From the NCBI GenBank assembly GCA_049472395.1, contig JBLIRR010000015.1:68088-132087 (forward strand): a stretch of 64,000 nt of DNA, in the 5' to 3' direction. The DNA is from JBLIRR01 sp049472395 (GTDB taxonomy: Bacteria > SZUA-182 > DTGQ01 > JBLIRR01). Within the stretch, counting starts at the first letter, position 1, and the number at the start of each line of letters is the position of its first letter. The notes under the pieces were generated by a model that did no database searches, was not told the origin of the DNA, and was given only the letters and a program-made list of their open reading frames with translations. The translations under genes were made by a program, and so were the position numbers. Positions 38,469-46,954 of the stretch are shown here, piece by piece.

Positions 38469-40031
38469 TTATTGTTGGGCAATATCATTGTTCTTAATAA
38501 TATGTGGAGTAATAAAAATCAACAATTCATCATACGCAGAGCGATTATATTTGCTCCTAAATAACCATCCAATAAAAGGTAGATTGGCAAACCAAGGAAG
38601 TCCCCTTTTGCTCTCATTCACCTCAGTGGAATAAAGCCCTCCAATAACCGCTGTTTCACCATCTTCGACAATCAATTCAGTTTCAGCGCTGCTTTTATCA
38701 ATAATGGGATATCCTTGCACTGTCGTGGTAAAATCAGCATTTTCCTTTATAGCTGAAATCTCCATCTTTATTTTCTTTTTTTTCTCATTGAGATTAATAA
38801 CATGAGGTGTAACCTCAAGACGGGTTAACACATCTTGATATTCTACGGTCATTTCTCGTTCTCCATCTGTAATATCATAGGTAAGATAGGGAATCCGAGA
38901 GCCTCCTTCAATGACCGCCATTATATTGTCCATTGTGACAACCTTTGGGGTGCTTAAAATTTTTCCTTCTCCATTATATTCCATAGCACTTAACTTTACA
39001 TCTAATAAAAATTTGTTTTTTAAATGACCAAGGCTTACTCCAATTCCTCCATAGTAGTCAAGGTTGATACCCGCAGGCAGATTAACCGCATATCCGCTCT
39101 CTGAATTAGGGCCAGAATTCCCGGTAACGGTCACTTGAGGAAAGGCTTTATTAGAGGGGGGGCCGTCAACATAATGCCCTCCCCATTGGATCCCGAGTTC
39201 TTGGCTAAAATTTTTTGTTGTCTCCACTATTCTTGCTTCTATGACAATTTGATGTCTCGGGGTATCCAGTTGATGTATCAATGAGGTAATATGATTTATA
39301 TTTGCTGGTACATCAGATATGATAAGACTATTTGTTTGTGAATTAATCTCTAATTTCCCCTCGCTCGATAATATCTCTCGAATATTTTTCCCAATATCTT
39401 CAGCTTTTATGAATTTTGTTTCTATAATACTTGTTTGAAGAGGTTGAATGTGGCTTACCTCTTTTATATCCAATTGCACTAAAAGATTACTCATATCCTC
39501 TAGAACATTGGGAGTGTCTTTCACAATAACAGAATTAGTTTGCTTTTCAATTTCTACACATGTGCCTTCTCGCTTTGATCCTAGGCCCTTTACTGCTGAC
39601 TCTACGCGCTGAACACTAATATTTTTCAATCGAAAGATCCTTGTATCCATGGGGATACTTTCGGTCTGTAAAGTTTTTTGCTCCCTTATTGTGGCCATAG
39701 GTAATATACAATACACATCACCTTCCTTGATATACCCAAGATCATTATTTTTTAAAATGCTTAGGAACGCATCTTTTATGCTAATATTACTTAACATAAG
39801 ATCGATTTTCCCGGTAATATCACTGCTTATCACGAGATTGAGATTATATTCTTGACCGAATGCTCGCAAGACATCACTAATTTCTGCACCCTTGATTTGC
39901 ATACTACATTCTGTCTCTGGTAAGTCAAGATCTGCTCCATGATAACGTCTTCTAAGACTTGATTCAGATGAGTATGTCCCACAATAAAATATAAATAAAA
40001 AAATGAAGACATTAATCAATTTCTTGTTCAT
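38469..40031 (-). CDS. pilQ: Pilus secretin (PilQ/MshL type)
   Basis: Outer-membrane secretin of 520 residues. The ATG at 40031 has GAGGAGAAGG 4 nt upstream and is followed directly by a signal peptide (MNKKLINVFIFLFIFYCG); a longer frame from 40049 lacks a ribosome site. STN/N0 domain at about 40-105 (IKGAEISDVLRAFGQEYNLN), short secretin modules (RLKNISVQRVESAVKGLG; TKFIKAEDIGKNIREIL), then the secretin domain (VIEARIVETTKNFSQELGIQW; LEVTPHVI; LPWFANLPFIGWLFRS). Shorter than GspD because it has fewer N repeats. It overlaps the PilO-PilP gene by 20 nt. Which name fits best (PilQ or MshL) is open. Confidence 0.92.
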   Translation of the reverse strand: MNKKLINVFIFLFIFYCGTYSSESSLRRRYHGADLDLPETECSMQIKGAEISDVLRAFGQEYNLNLVISSDITGKIDLMLSNISIKDAFLSILKNNDLGYIKEGDVYCILPMATIREQKTLQTESIPMDTRIFRLKNISVQRVESAVKGLGSKREGTCVEIEKQTNSVIVKDTPNVLEDMSNLLVQLDIKEVSHIQPLQTSIIETKFIKAEDIGKNIREILSSEGKLEINSQTNSLIISDVPANINHITSLIHQLDTPRHQIVIEARIVETTKNFSQELGIQWGGHYVDGPPSNKAFPQVTVTGNSGPNSESGYAVNLPAGINLDYYGGIGVSLGHLKNKFLLDVKLSAMEYNGEGKILSTPKVVTMDNIMAVIEGGSRIPYLTYDITDGEREMTVEYQDVLTRLEVTPHVINLNEKKKKIKMEISAIKENADFTTTVQGYPIIDKSSAETELIVEDGETAVIGGLYSTEVNESKRGLPWFANLPFIGWLFRSKYNRSAYDELLIFITPHIIKNNDIAQQ

Positions 40032-40974
40032 AAAGCCTTCTCCTCGCATTTTGTCTCAAAGAGACAGGATTTTTTTCAATATGTAAAGTATATTCATCAC
40101 TATGTATTCCCAAGATAACGGTATCCTCTTTGATTTTCAGAACCTGAATTTGATCAAAAAGAAGATCGCCCTCTTTAAATAATTGATTTCCGATCAAAGC
40201 CCTTTTTTTACCCTTAAAATCCATTATTCCCAAAACAGACAGTTCTTTTAAGCGTTCCTCAAGCCTACGTTGCTGTTCTTTTGCATATCGAGCCTCGCTT
40301 GGCTCTAAAAAAGGATTACGGTATATTCTGCCAGGCCCTTTGTTATTATTCTCCTCTGTATCGAATGATATGTAATGATCCGATGCGTAATGCTGTCTTA
40401 GCTCATCGAGGGTTTTGATCTCAGTTTCTTCAAATTTTATCATATCAATTGAATTAATACGTAATAAAGCATTCACAGGGGCTAAATTATTATATTTTAT
40501 TTCTGCCTCAGATATAATCAGTGTATCAATATTAAGTTTATGATCATTTTCAATTTTCCAAATAAAACGCATTAATTTGAAATAATCCCCCTGTAACATC
40601 ATATCAAAACTAGTTTTGATATAGTGCTCCTTGTTTTCAGATTTACCCGGACTAATTTCCAGAAGTTTAAGCCCCAATGAATTAGCCAGATTATTTATTA
40701 GTTGAAGAAAGAAGGGAGCGCGGTCTGCTTCTTTAAGCTTTTGACGGTTAAAATAATTTAAATTTACATGTTCGAGGGGAAGCTCGGCTATCTCCTTTTT
40801 TAAATAGGCTATCGAATCTTCATATTTTTTTAAATCATATTCCAGTTTTTTTATCTCTTGTTCAATAGTGACAAGTTGCCGTTTTTGTGGGGAGTGAAAG
40901 AATAAATAATAATATAATGAGATAAACCCACTCATGAGTATTAAAATGATAATAAAGACAGCTTTTTTTTTCAT
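40012..40974 (-). CDS. PilO-PilP fusion protein
   Basis: Inner-membrane assembly protein of 320 residues. TM at about 5-27, a coiled coil (32-68, LVTIEQEIKKLEYDLKKYED), then the PilO-like ferredoxin-type core (about 85-190, PFFLQLINNLANSLGLKLLE; GDYFKLMRFIWKIENDHKL). A linker with RNPFLEPSEARYAKEQQRRLEERL leads to a beta domain at about 245-310 (LSVLGIMDFKGKKRALIGN, FKEGDLLFDQIQVLKIKEDTVIL) that resembles PilP or the GspC homology region. In most systems these are two genes, pilO and pilP. ATG start overlaps the pilN stop by 4 nt. The PilP half lacks its own lipobox. Confidence 0.8.
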   Translation of the reverse strand: MKKKAVFIIILILMSGFISLYYYLFFHSPQKRQLVTIEQEIKKLEYDLKKYEDSIAYLKKEIAELPLEHVNLNYFNRQKLKEADRAPFFLQLINNLANSLGLKLLEISPGKSENKEHYIKTSFDMMLQGDYFKLMRFIWKIENDHKLNIDTLIISEAEIKYNNLAPVNALLRINSIDMIKFEETEIKTLDELRQHYASDHYISFDTEENNNKGPGRIYRNPFLEPSEARYAKEQQRRLEERLKELSVLGIMDFKGKKRALIGNQLFKEGDLLFDQIQVLKIKEDTVILGIHSDEYTLHIEKNPVSLRQNARRRLYEQEID

Positions 40975-41570
40975 TTAAATTTTTTTATTTCTCCGATAAT
41001 CTCAAACTCTATATCCTTTTGAGGCCCTTTCTGTGACTTTTTTAAATATAAAATACGTAAGGGATTAAAATCTTTTTCCATGGAAGCTGAATTATTTAAG
41101 GCCATCACTAACTCGCCAATCTCAGCGTAGTATTCTTTCTTGACAGTTGAGTAAATATATCCTTTTATGGTTATTTCTTTTGTATTTTCTGTTTTTTTCA
41201 CATTATTATCAAATGAAATTACACTGAGCCAGGTTTTTTTTGAAATTGTCTGGCTTATCTCCAATAATTTATCGTACCAGGCGATAGCCTCGTCTTTTAA
41301 TTGGATATAACAGCTTTTCTTTTCCTCTAATTCATGAGATATTGTTTTAATTTCTTCCAATTGATTTTTAAAAAAGAGTCTCTGCTCACTTTTTTCCTTA
41401 ATACGTTGTTTTTGCGGGATATATACCCCATATCGCAGAGCTATAATAGTCGCGCAGAGGACTATAATTGCTATTATGACATATGCCACATAGTGAGGTT
41501 GAGAAGGGGAAACGAGCTCTTTCTTAAGTTTAGGTTTATTAATATTGATATTAAAAAGATTAGAGTTCAT
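40971..41570 (-). CDS. pilN: PilN-like inner-membrane assembly protein
   Basis: Bitopic protein of 199 residues. It has the short cytoplasmic NLFNININKPKLKKEL segment typical of PilN for binding PilM, one TM at about 32-52 (VIIAIIVLCATIIALRYG), a coiled coil (55-95) and a small alpha/beta domain (WLSVISFDNNVKKT; EITIKGYIYS). The ATG at 41570 is preferred, with AGGGG about 10 nt upstream; the TTG 9 nt earlier is too close to that site. Assignment rests on position between pilM and pilO as well as on topology. Confidence 0.82.
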   Translation of the reverse strand: MNSNLFNININKPKLKKELVSPSQPHYVAYVIIAIIVLCATIIALRYGVYIPQKQRIKEKSEQRLFFKNQLEEIKTISHELEEKKSCYIQLKDEAIAWYDKLLEISQTISKKTWLSVISFDNNVKKTENTKEITIKGYIYSTVKKEYYAEIGELVMALNNSASMEKDFNPLRILYLKKSQKGPQKDIEFEIIGEIKKFK

Positions 41571-41588
41571 TGTATACAATCCCCTGTA

Positions 41589-42818
41589 TCATCCTCTCAT
41601 CGCAAGGCCGACACACAAACCCATGCTGGATACATGTTGTGATAAAATTTCGTGAGAGAAAATTTTACCATCAACATAAATATGATTAAATGGATTCAAA
41701 TGTTCAACAGGAATACCAAGCTCTTTACTCACATGTTTATCTATGTCTTTTAATTTGGATCCACCCCCTGTGAAAATGAGTTTTGTAAAGCCCTTTCTTC
41801 CTGTTTGATTATCATAATAAATAAGGCATCGTCTTAATTCAGTAATAAATTCATCCAATACTGGTTTTATTATACCATAAAGATTTACATTTTTATCCCC
41901 CCCCCTTCGTTTAAACTCTTCTGCTTCTTCAGAGGAGATATTTAAATGAGATTCTATTTGTTTTGTAAAAGATTGTCCGCTTATATGAATATCTTTGGTG
42001 AAATAGAGTCCTCCGGGGCGATACACCGCAAGGATAGTAGAATGAGCTCCAATATCTATTAAAGCAACAGCTAAGTTTTGTTTGAGACTATCTTTAGTCA
42101 AATAAGAATTTATTAAAGCAAGAGAATTAATATCAACAATTTTCGGGGTAATAGCGCATTTATTCATCAGATTAAGATGAGATTGAAGAAGCTTTTTAGT
42201 CACTGCTACTAAAAGAACATTTAGTTTTTTAGTCTTAGAGGTATACCCTAATACCTGATAATCTAAATTTACTTCGTCTAAAGGGAAAGGAATATATGTC
42301 TTGGCTTCCCATTTAAGGGATTGTGCCAATTCCTCTTCCGTCATGGGAGGGAATTGTATATGTCTTACTATTACCGAAGATCCGCCTAAGGAGGTAACTA
42401 TGGTCACTTTTGAAAGATCAATATGTTTAAGAAGATCCCGTATATCCTGAAATCTATTGTCATTGTGGTGATTATGCCGTAACTCCTTAATGCCATAATC
42501 CACTAAACTATATGAGCGGAAATTTTTTCGCAGTTGCACAAATTTAATAAAATGAGAGCCGATATCGAGCCCTATAATCATCTTGCCTCTATTTTTTAGA
42601 AAACCAACACGAGAAAAGAGAGGTTGAGGGGTTAAAAATAGCTCTTTTGAGGATTGAATATCGGAGACTGGTGGAGTATCCTCTTTTATAGACTCGATTT
42701 CAACATTTTCAGGAGATGAAAAATTAGATTTTTTCCCATCCCGAATAATATCTAATAGTTTGTTCGTCGCGACTAACCACTCTTCCTTTTTTTTATTATC
42801 ATTGTTGAATTCATTCAT
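41589..42818 (-). CDS. pilM: PilM-like actin-fold protein
   Basis: Cytoplasmic actin-like ATPase of 409 residues that connects PilN to the pilus motor. Nucleotide-binding motifs: MIIGLDIGSHFIKFVQLRK (phosphate 1, about 80-98), VALIDIGAHSTILAVY (phosphate 2), LIFTGGGSKLKDID (adenosine). The first 75 residues are an extra, polar, probably disordered extension (KKKEEWLVATNKLLDII) not found in usual PilM proteins of about 350 residues. ATG start with no clear ribosome site, 7 bp after the ATPase gene. Confidence 0.9.
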   Translation of the reverse strand: MNEFNNDNKKKEEWLVATNKLLDIIRDGKKSNFSSPENVEIESIKEDTPPVSDIQSSKELFLTPQPLFSRVGFLKNRGKMIIGLDIGSHFIKFVQLRKNFRSYSLVDYGIKELRHNHHNDNRFQDIRDLLKHIDLSKVTIVTSLGGSSVIVRHIQFPPMTEEELAQSLKWEAKTYIPFPLDEVNLDYQVLGYTSKTKKLNVLLVAVTKKLLQSHLNLMNKCAITPKIVDINSLALINSYLTKDSLKQNLAVALIDIGAHSTILAVYRPGGLYFTKDIHISGQSFTKQIESHLNISSEEAEEFKRRGGDKNVNLYGIIKPVLDEFITELRRCLIYYDNQTGRKGFTKLIFTGGGSKLKDIDKHVSKELGIPVEHLNPFNHIYVDGKIFSHEILSQHVSSMGLCVGLAMRG

Positions 42819-42825
42819 TTTAAAT

Positions 42826-43719
42826 CTATCGATTTATTTTAATAAGTTTCCTTTTACCAATCATTTTAAGGTTTCTTCTTAGTTGAATAAGATCATTATC
42901 TATGGCTAATTGTTCCTTCTGAAGTGCCTGAACAATATCAAGATCTACATATTCTTTGCCTCGAGCATGCATTGAAATGAGAGAATGATGACAAAGATTA
43001 ATAATTTTTCTGGGGTAACCTCCGGAGAGTATGTGAATAAGACGGATAGCCTCATCAGTAAAAAAGTTTTGCTCAGGAGGCAATCCTGCTTTTTTAAGCC
43101 GATATAAAATAACAGATTTAGCCTCATTAAGGGTTAACGGTTTAATGGTGTAGCTAAAATTCACTCTGTCTATGAAATTTTTGTGTTCCCCGATGATATC
43201 TAAGAATTCAAGCTGCGCCAGAATAATCAACTGGAGTAATTTATATTTATTGGTTTCAAAATTTAATAAATTCCGTAATATTTCAATTTGTGGTGAAGTG
43301 AGTTTTTGACCCTCGTCTATCAAAAGTATGATAATTTTATTCTCTTCTACTCCTTTTTTAAAAAGAAAATTTTGAATTGCCTCTTTATAAATAAACGTTG
43401 ATTTGCCCTCAGGGGAAATACCAAAGATTTGTATTAAAGCAGTTAAGAATTGATATTCTGTCCGGAAAGAGGGATCTAATATGAGAAAAAATAGGAATCG
43501 TTCTTTTTCATTTTTAAATAAATTAATGAGCACTCTACTAATTGTTGTCTTCCCCGTGCCCATATTTCCTAAGATGAGGTTCAATCCCCTGCGTAATCTA
43601 ATGGAAATCTCAATTCTCTGTAAACACTCCCTATAATGAATTGAATGATAAAAGAAATCTGGATCAGGTGAGAGAGAAAAAGGCTCCTTTTTTAATCCAA
43701 AAATCTCGAAATATTCCAT
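42826..43719 (-). CDS. ExeA/MshM-like AAA+ ATPase
   Basis: AAA+ ATPase of 297 residues. N-terminal MEYFEIFGLKKEPFSLSPDP and FFYHSIHYRECLQRI are the ExeA/GspA signature. Walker A is GNMGTGKTT (about 51-59), Walker B IIILLIDEGQKL (about 129-140). The winged C-terminal part ends the protein at the ATPase module; there is no TM segment or peptidoglycan-binding domain, so it resembles MshM rather than full-length ExeA. MshM-type proteins occur in MSHA pilus operons, which fits this locus. ATG start, 2 bp after the PilX-like gene. Confidence 0.9.
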   Translation of the reverse strand: MEYFEIFGLKKEPFSLSPDPDFFYHSIHYRECLQRIEISIRLRRGLNLILGNMGTGKTTISRVLINLFKNEKERFLFFLILDPSFRTEYQFLTALIQIFGISPEGKSTFIYKEAIQNFLFKKGVEENKIIILLIDEGQKLTSPQIEILRNLLNFETNKYKLLQLIILAQLEFLDIIGEHKNFIDRVNFSYTIKPLTLNEAKSVILYRLKKAGLPPEQNFFTDEAIRLIHILSGGYPRKIINLCHHSLISMHARGKEYVDLDIVQALQKEQLAIDNDLIQLRRNLKMIGKRKLIKINR

Positions 43720-43721
43720 AG

Positions 43722-45257
43722 TTAATTTATTTCATCCTCCCAGGGATTCCTTTCTTTCCATGATCCCCGGACTCTCTTTATGCGAAGTTCCGACACTGAG
43801 AATTTATCATAATGTGTTCCATAATAATGGTAAAAATAATAATTTCCTTTACGAGGATCTTCAGGAAGAGGCGACGGCCATTTGGAATAGGTCTGCGAAG
43901 TCGTTCTCAGTTCCAATGTTCTTGCATGAATTTCCCCAGATGATATAAATGTAGGATCCCATGTCATTTCCCCCATACCTGGAAAGTAGGCAGGATCACT
44001 GCCAATTTTAATATACCCTCCTGGTGCATAGATATTTGCCCCTATAATTGAACCTGATTCAATTATCACATTAGGAGTATTATAGGAGGGATCAAATGGA
44101 TTAAAGGGAACTTCTTTTATCTCAATCCAAAATTTATTAGAGTTATGTTTTGCAAAAGTAAGTGGAGCTTTAAGATGCTCATTGAGCGAGTCAGGGGGAA
44201 TAGAATCTAATAAAGCAGATCCCCTTGGAGCTATTTTACAATTGGCTTGGATAGAGACTTTTTTTTCTACATAAATAATGGTCTCTGGATCTTCTATAAT
44301 CAAGGTCGATCCTTTTATCATGGTGAAATTATTAAAGTAATATCTGGTGGGCCCGTTTTTATCCGCAGGAAGAGTATATATCTTTGATTTAAGAAGAGTA
44401 AAATCATTATTTTTAGTAAAATTATAACTGTTTGAAGATCTTTTTAAAAGATAATTGCTATTTGATTCAGGGCTAAATTGCGGCATAGGATCGGTTTTAG
44501 CTGGATTAGAATCAATTCTAGGTGCCCTATTAATATCTAGTTCAGATTTTTGATCACCGACAACCCAGTAGGTAAACATACTATTTTCCTTAAAAGGATT
44601 TATTTTTCTACTAGTTTCTTTTATACCTTTAAAATGGAAGCTGGTATCGTCATAGGTAGTAAATCCTCCAGTCAGGAAACCTTCTGGATTAGGTTTATAT
44701 ATAAGTTCAGAAATATTAAAAAATGCGTTGTTTCTTTTTTTAAGTGTCGTTGTATAGAAAGGTCTGCTTTCATATTGCTGAGAGATTTTTTTTCTTATTT
44801 CATTATGAGGACCCACGTAACCAGGAATTGTTCCTTCAATTTTGCATTCCCCAATAATTGTGATAATAATATTTCCATTAATATAGCTTTCCCACTCGCC
44901 AGCATCTTTATCTTCTGGGAAGGTAAAGTGATATCCGTAAGAATAATTGGCATCTATGGGAGGATCAAAATAGTATGGGTCATTCGTACACTCAAAGAGT
45001 TCAATCGGCCATGCCCCCTTTGATAGAAACTCACCACGATTATCAAGCTTATTATACATAAATTTTTTCCCATGATTTAATCCCTTTTCAGCAAGATAAA
45101 AAGCTTGCAGCTCAATTCTCTTTCTTTCCTCCAATAATAGGCGGTTTTTGTGGAGCATAAAAAAAGTCATAACGGTTAAGGTTATAAATAATATAATACA
45201 TGTGACAGTAAATATAAGTACTACCCCTCTTTGTTCTTGCGTTCTTACTATATCCAT
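43722..45257 (-). CDS. Large PilX/GspK-like minor pilin with beta-rich C-terminal region
   Basis: Protein of 511 residues. The N-terminus RGVVLIFTVTCIILFITL with a TM at about 10-33 and QAFYLAEKGLNHGKKFMYN is typical of PilX/GspK-like minor pilins. There is no Glu at position 5 of the mature helix, as in the tip protein GspK. About 90-250 is poorly recognisable. About 320-450 looks like a beta-solenoid (GSTLIIEDPETIIYVEKKV; VIIESGSIIGANIYAPGG). Unlike the usual 170-330 residues of such proteins, this is long, so it may carry an adhesin-like tip domain. ATG directly abuts the preceding prepilin stop. Confidence 0.75.
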   Translation of the reverse strand: MDIVRTQEQRGVVLIFTVTCIILFITLTVMTFFMLHKNRLLLEERKRIELQAFYLAEKGLNHGKKFMYNKLDNRGEFLSKGAWPIELFECTNDPYYFDPPIDANYSYGYHFTFPEDKDAGEWESYINGNIIITIIGECKIEGTIPGYVGPHNEIRKKISQQYESRPFYTTTLKKRNNAFFNISELIYKPNPEGFLTGGFTTYDDTSFHFKGIKETSRKINPFKENSMFTYWVVGDQKSELDINRAPRIDSNPAKTDPMPQFSPESNSNYLLKRSSNSYNFTKNNDFTLLKSKIYTLPADKNGPTRYYFNNFTMIKGSTLIIEDPETIIYVEKKVSIQANCKIAPRGSALLDSIPPDSLNEHLKAPLTFAKHNSNKFWIEIKEVPFNPFDPSYNTPNVIIESGSIIGANIYAPGGYIKIGSDPAYFPGMGEMTWDPTFISSGEIHARTLELRTTSQTYSKWPSPLPEDPRKGNYYFYHYYGTHYDKFSVSELRIKRVRGSWKERNPWEDEIN

Positions 45258-45875
45258 TTAGTTTTCTTCGTAATAATTCCGTAATGTTATTTCAGTGTCG
45301 AGAGATTCTTCCAATTCCTCTCTTCCTTCATTAAAGTATGCTTTGAGTTGTAAAGTAATTTTTAAGCATTTCTCATCAGGTCTAAAATAGACCCATGATT
45401 TCTCAAAGGTTATTGTGGGCTCATAAATCAAATTAGAATAACTGCTTGTAGCTTTTGATAGGATAATTTCAGGATTTTTCCCGTCACTATCCGTTATTTG
45501 TATTTCCCTGGATTTCCCTCCCTTCTTGTCCTTGACTTCACTTATTTTGCGATAGTTGTCTTTATCAAAGATAAGAGTTAATTCATGAGCCTTATTATTA
45601 CTACCCTTCGTGAACTCAAATCCCTCTGCGCTTATGATTCCATCCTCTCTTGTCCCCCCTTTTCCATATTTCCCATAGATGATTCTTTCCATGGCATGAA
45701 GAAGATCATTCTTCATCTGCCACCTTATTCTACTATTCCTGTTATTGTAACTAATATCTGTGATAAATCCATATATAACGAAAATAATTATACCGCTAAT
45801 AACAATTACTACAAGGGTTTCGAAAAGTGTAAAACCGTTTTTTTTATTAATATTTTTTTTCTTGATAATAATCAC
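45258..45875 (-). CDS. Prepilin-type protein (GspJ/PilW-like)
   Basis: Minor prepilin of 205 residues with the cleavage motif NGFTLFETLVVIVISG at about 13-28; Glu5 of the mature protein is present and a hydrophobic helix follows. The rest is a soluble alpha/beta domain with many Lys, Glu and Gly. The GTG start overlaps the preceding prepilin gene by 29 nt, and no clear ribosome site is seen, so translational coupling is likely. GspJ or PilW are the nearest functional types by position; the exact assignment is not certain. Confidence 0.82.
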   Translation of the reverse strand: MIIIKKKNINKKNGFTLFETLVVIVISGIIIFVIYGFITDISYNNRNSRIRWQMKNDLLHAMERIIYGKYGKGGTREDGIISAEGFEFTKGSNNKAHELTLIFDKDNYRKISEVKDKKGGKSREIQITDSDGKNPEIILSKATSSYSNLIYEPTITFEKSWVYFRPDEKCLKITLQLKAYFNEGREELEESLDTEITLRNYYEEN

Positions 45876-46335
45876 TTTCTAATGAAATACTAGGTTTATC
45901 ACCACTATCAGGAGAAATTTTTATTCTAATGGAAATCAGTTCATCGTTTTTATCAAATTTTTGAAGCCCTATTTTAAATAAGCGTACAGGGTCATCCTCT
46001 GTCCACCAAAGGGAGCGCGGATTTGCACTTTCAAGTCTCTTTTTCAAATACTCGAAATTACGGTCATCTATTCTCGTATCAATATGACTTATTACCTCTT
46101 CAATAAATAATTGAGCATGACTCCGTATATATTGTTGTTGATTAAGAATTTTATTTCTGTCGTGTAATATTATTAATGCCGTATAAATAGAATAAATGCT
46201 TATCCCCGCTACTAAAATTACCGCTATTACTTCAATGAGGGTAAATCCGGGTGATGCGCAGATGCTGTTTAAATTATTTTTTTTATAATTTTTTAAATTG
46301 TTAAACAATGATAGTAATAAAATCAGGATTGTCAA
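45847..46335 (-). CDS. Prepilin-type protein (GspI/PilV-like)
   Basis: Minor prepilin of 162 residues. Cleavage motif PGFTLIEVIAVILVAG at about 29-44, with Glu5. The only possible start upstream is TTG at 46335, which overlaps the pilin stop in the 4-nt string TTGA; no ATG precedes the cleavage site. The leader is thus about 30 residues, long for a prepilin and hydrophobic at its start (TILILLLSL). GspI/PilV role is inferred from order. Confidence 0.8.
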   Translation of the reverse strand: MTILILLLSLFNNLKNYKKNNLNSICASPGFTLIEVIAVILVAGISIYSIYTALIILHDRNKILNQQQYIRSHAQLFIEEVISHIDTRIDDRNFEYLKKRLESANPRSLWWTEDDPVRLFKIGLQKFDKNDELISIRIKISPDSGDKPSISLESDYYQEKKY

Positions 46336-46781
46336 TCTTGAGGAATATAATCTGCGTATTGCTCCAATAAATTACCTCTTTCATCTTCAAATTTAATATC
46401 ATCAGGATTTGATGAACTATATGTATAACTAAACTCATATCCTCTTTCAGAAGAAGAGAATTCTTCTTTCGCCGTTGCAACAATTTTATTTCCATTATTT
46501 TCTAGAGAAATATTAAAAAAGCGGTCTTTGAGTCCGAGCTTTTCCATGACATCATCAGCATCGAGATTTGCAATATTTTTCCCTGACATTTGTTGCTCTG
46601 AGAGATAATTTGCAATGGCTTTTACTGTCATAATCACATCAGTCATTTTAGCTTTCTTCGCATGATTAAGATACATTGGGAAGGCTATGGAGGCTAAAAT
46701 GCCTATCATGATTATCACTACCATTATCTCAATTAATGTAAATCCCTTAAGACCATTTCCTTTTTGTTGCATAATACCCAT
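46332..46781 (-). CDS. Type IV prepilin (major pilin candidate)
   Basis: Prepilin of 149 residues, first in the operon. Leader MGIMQQKGNGLKG, then FTLIEIMVVIIMIGILASIAFPMY with Glu5, the hallmark of type IVa pilins and GspG. The C-terminal domain (about 45-149) is acidic and has no cysteine pair, so no disulfide-bonded D-loop. ATG with GGGAG 9 nt upstream, behind a good sigma-70 promoter. It may be the major pilin or pseudopilin; sequence alone does not decide. Confidence 0.88.
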   Translation of the reverse strand: MGIMQQKGNGLKGFTLIEIMVVIIMIGILASIAFPMYLNHAKKAKMTDVIMTVKAIANYLSEQQMSGKNIANLDADDVMEKLGLKDRFFNISLENNGNKIVATAKEEFSSSERGYEFSYTYSSSNPDDIKFEDERGNLLEQYADYIPQD

Positions 46782-46831
46782 TTTTTATACTCCCTTATTT
46801 AAAATAAATTTGTCTATATTTCTAACCCCTA

Positions 46832-46860
46832 AGAGTAGCATTATTTTAATTTTTTGTCAA
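46832..46860 (-). promoter_or_regulatory. Sigma-70 promoter for the pilus operon
   Basis: On the minus strand a perfect TTGACA (46855-46860), 17 nt, then TACTCT (46832-46837). The -10 box is poor (3 of 6), so an activator may be needed. Start site near 46825, 44 nt before the pilin ATG. Confidence 0.5.
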
Positions 46861-46954
46861 GATTAAAGGGCCCGTATCAGCAATTCTGTTTATGACTTTG
46901 AAACCTATTCTGATTATATTAATAGATAATTTATTATTGTTATTATGAAATGAA

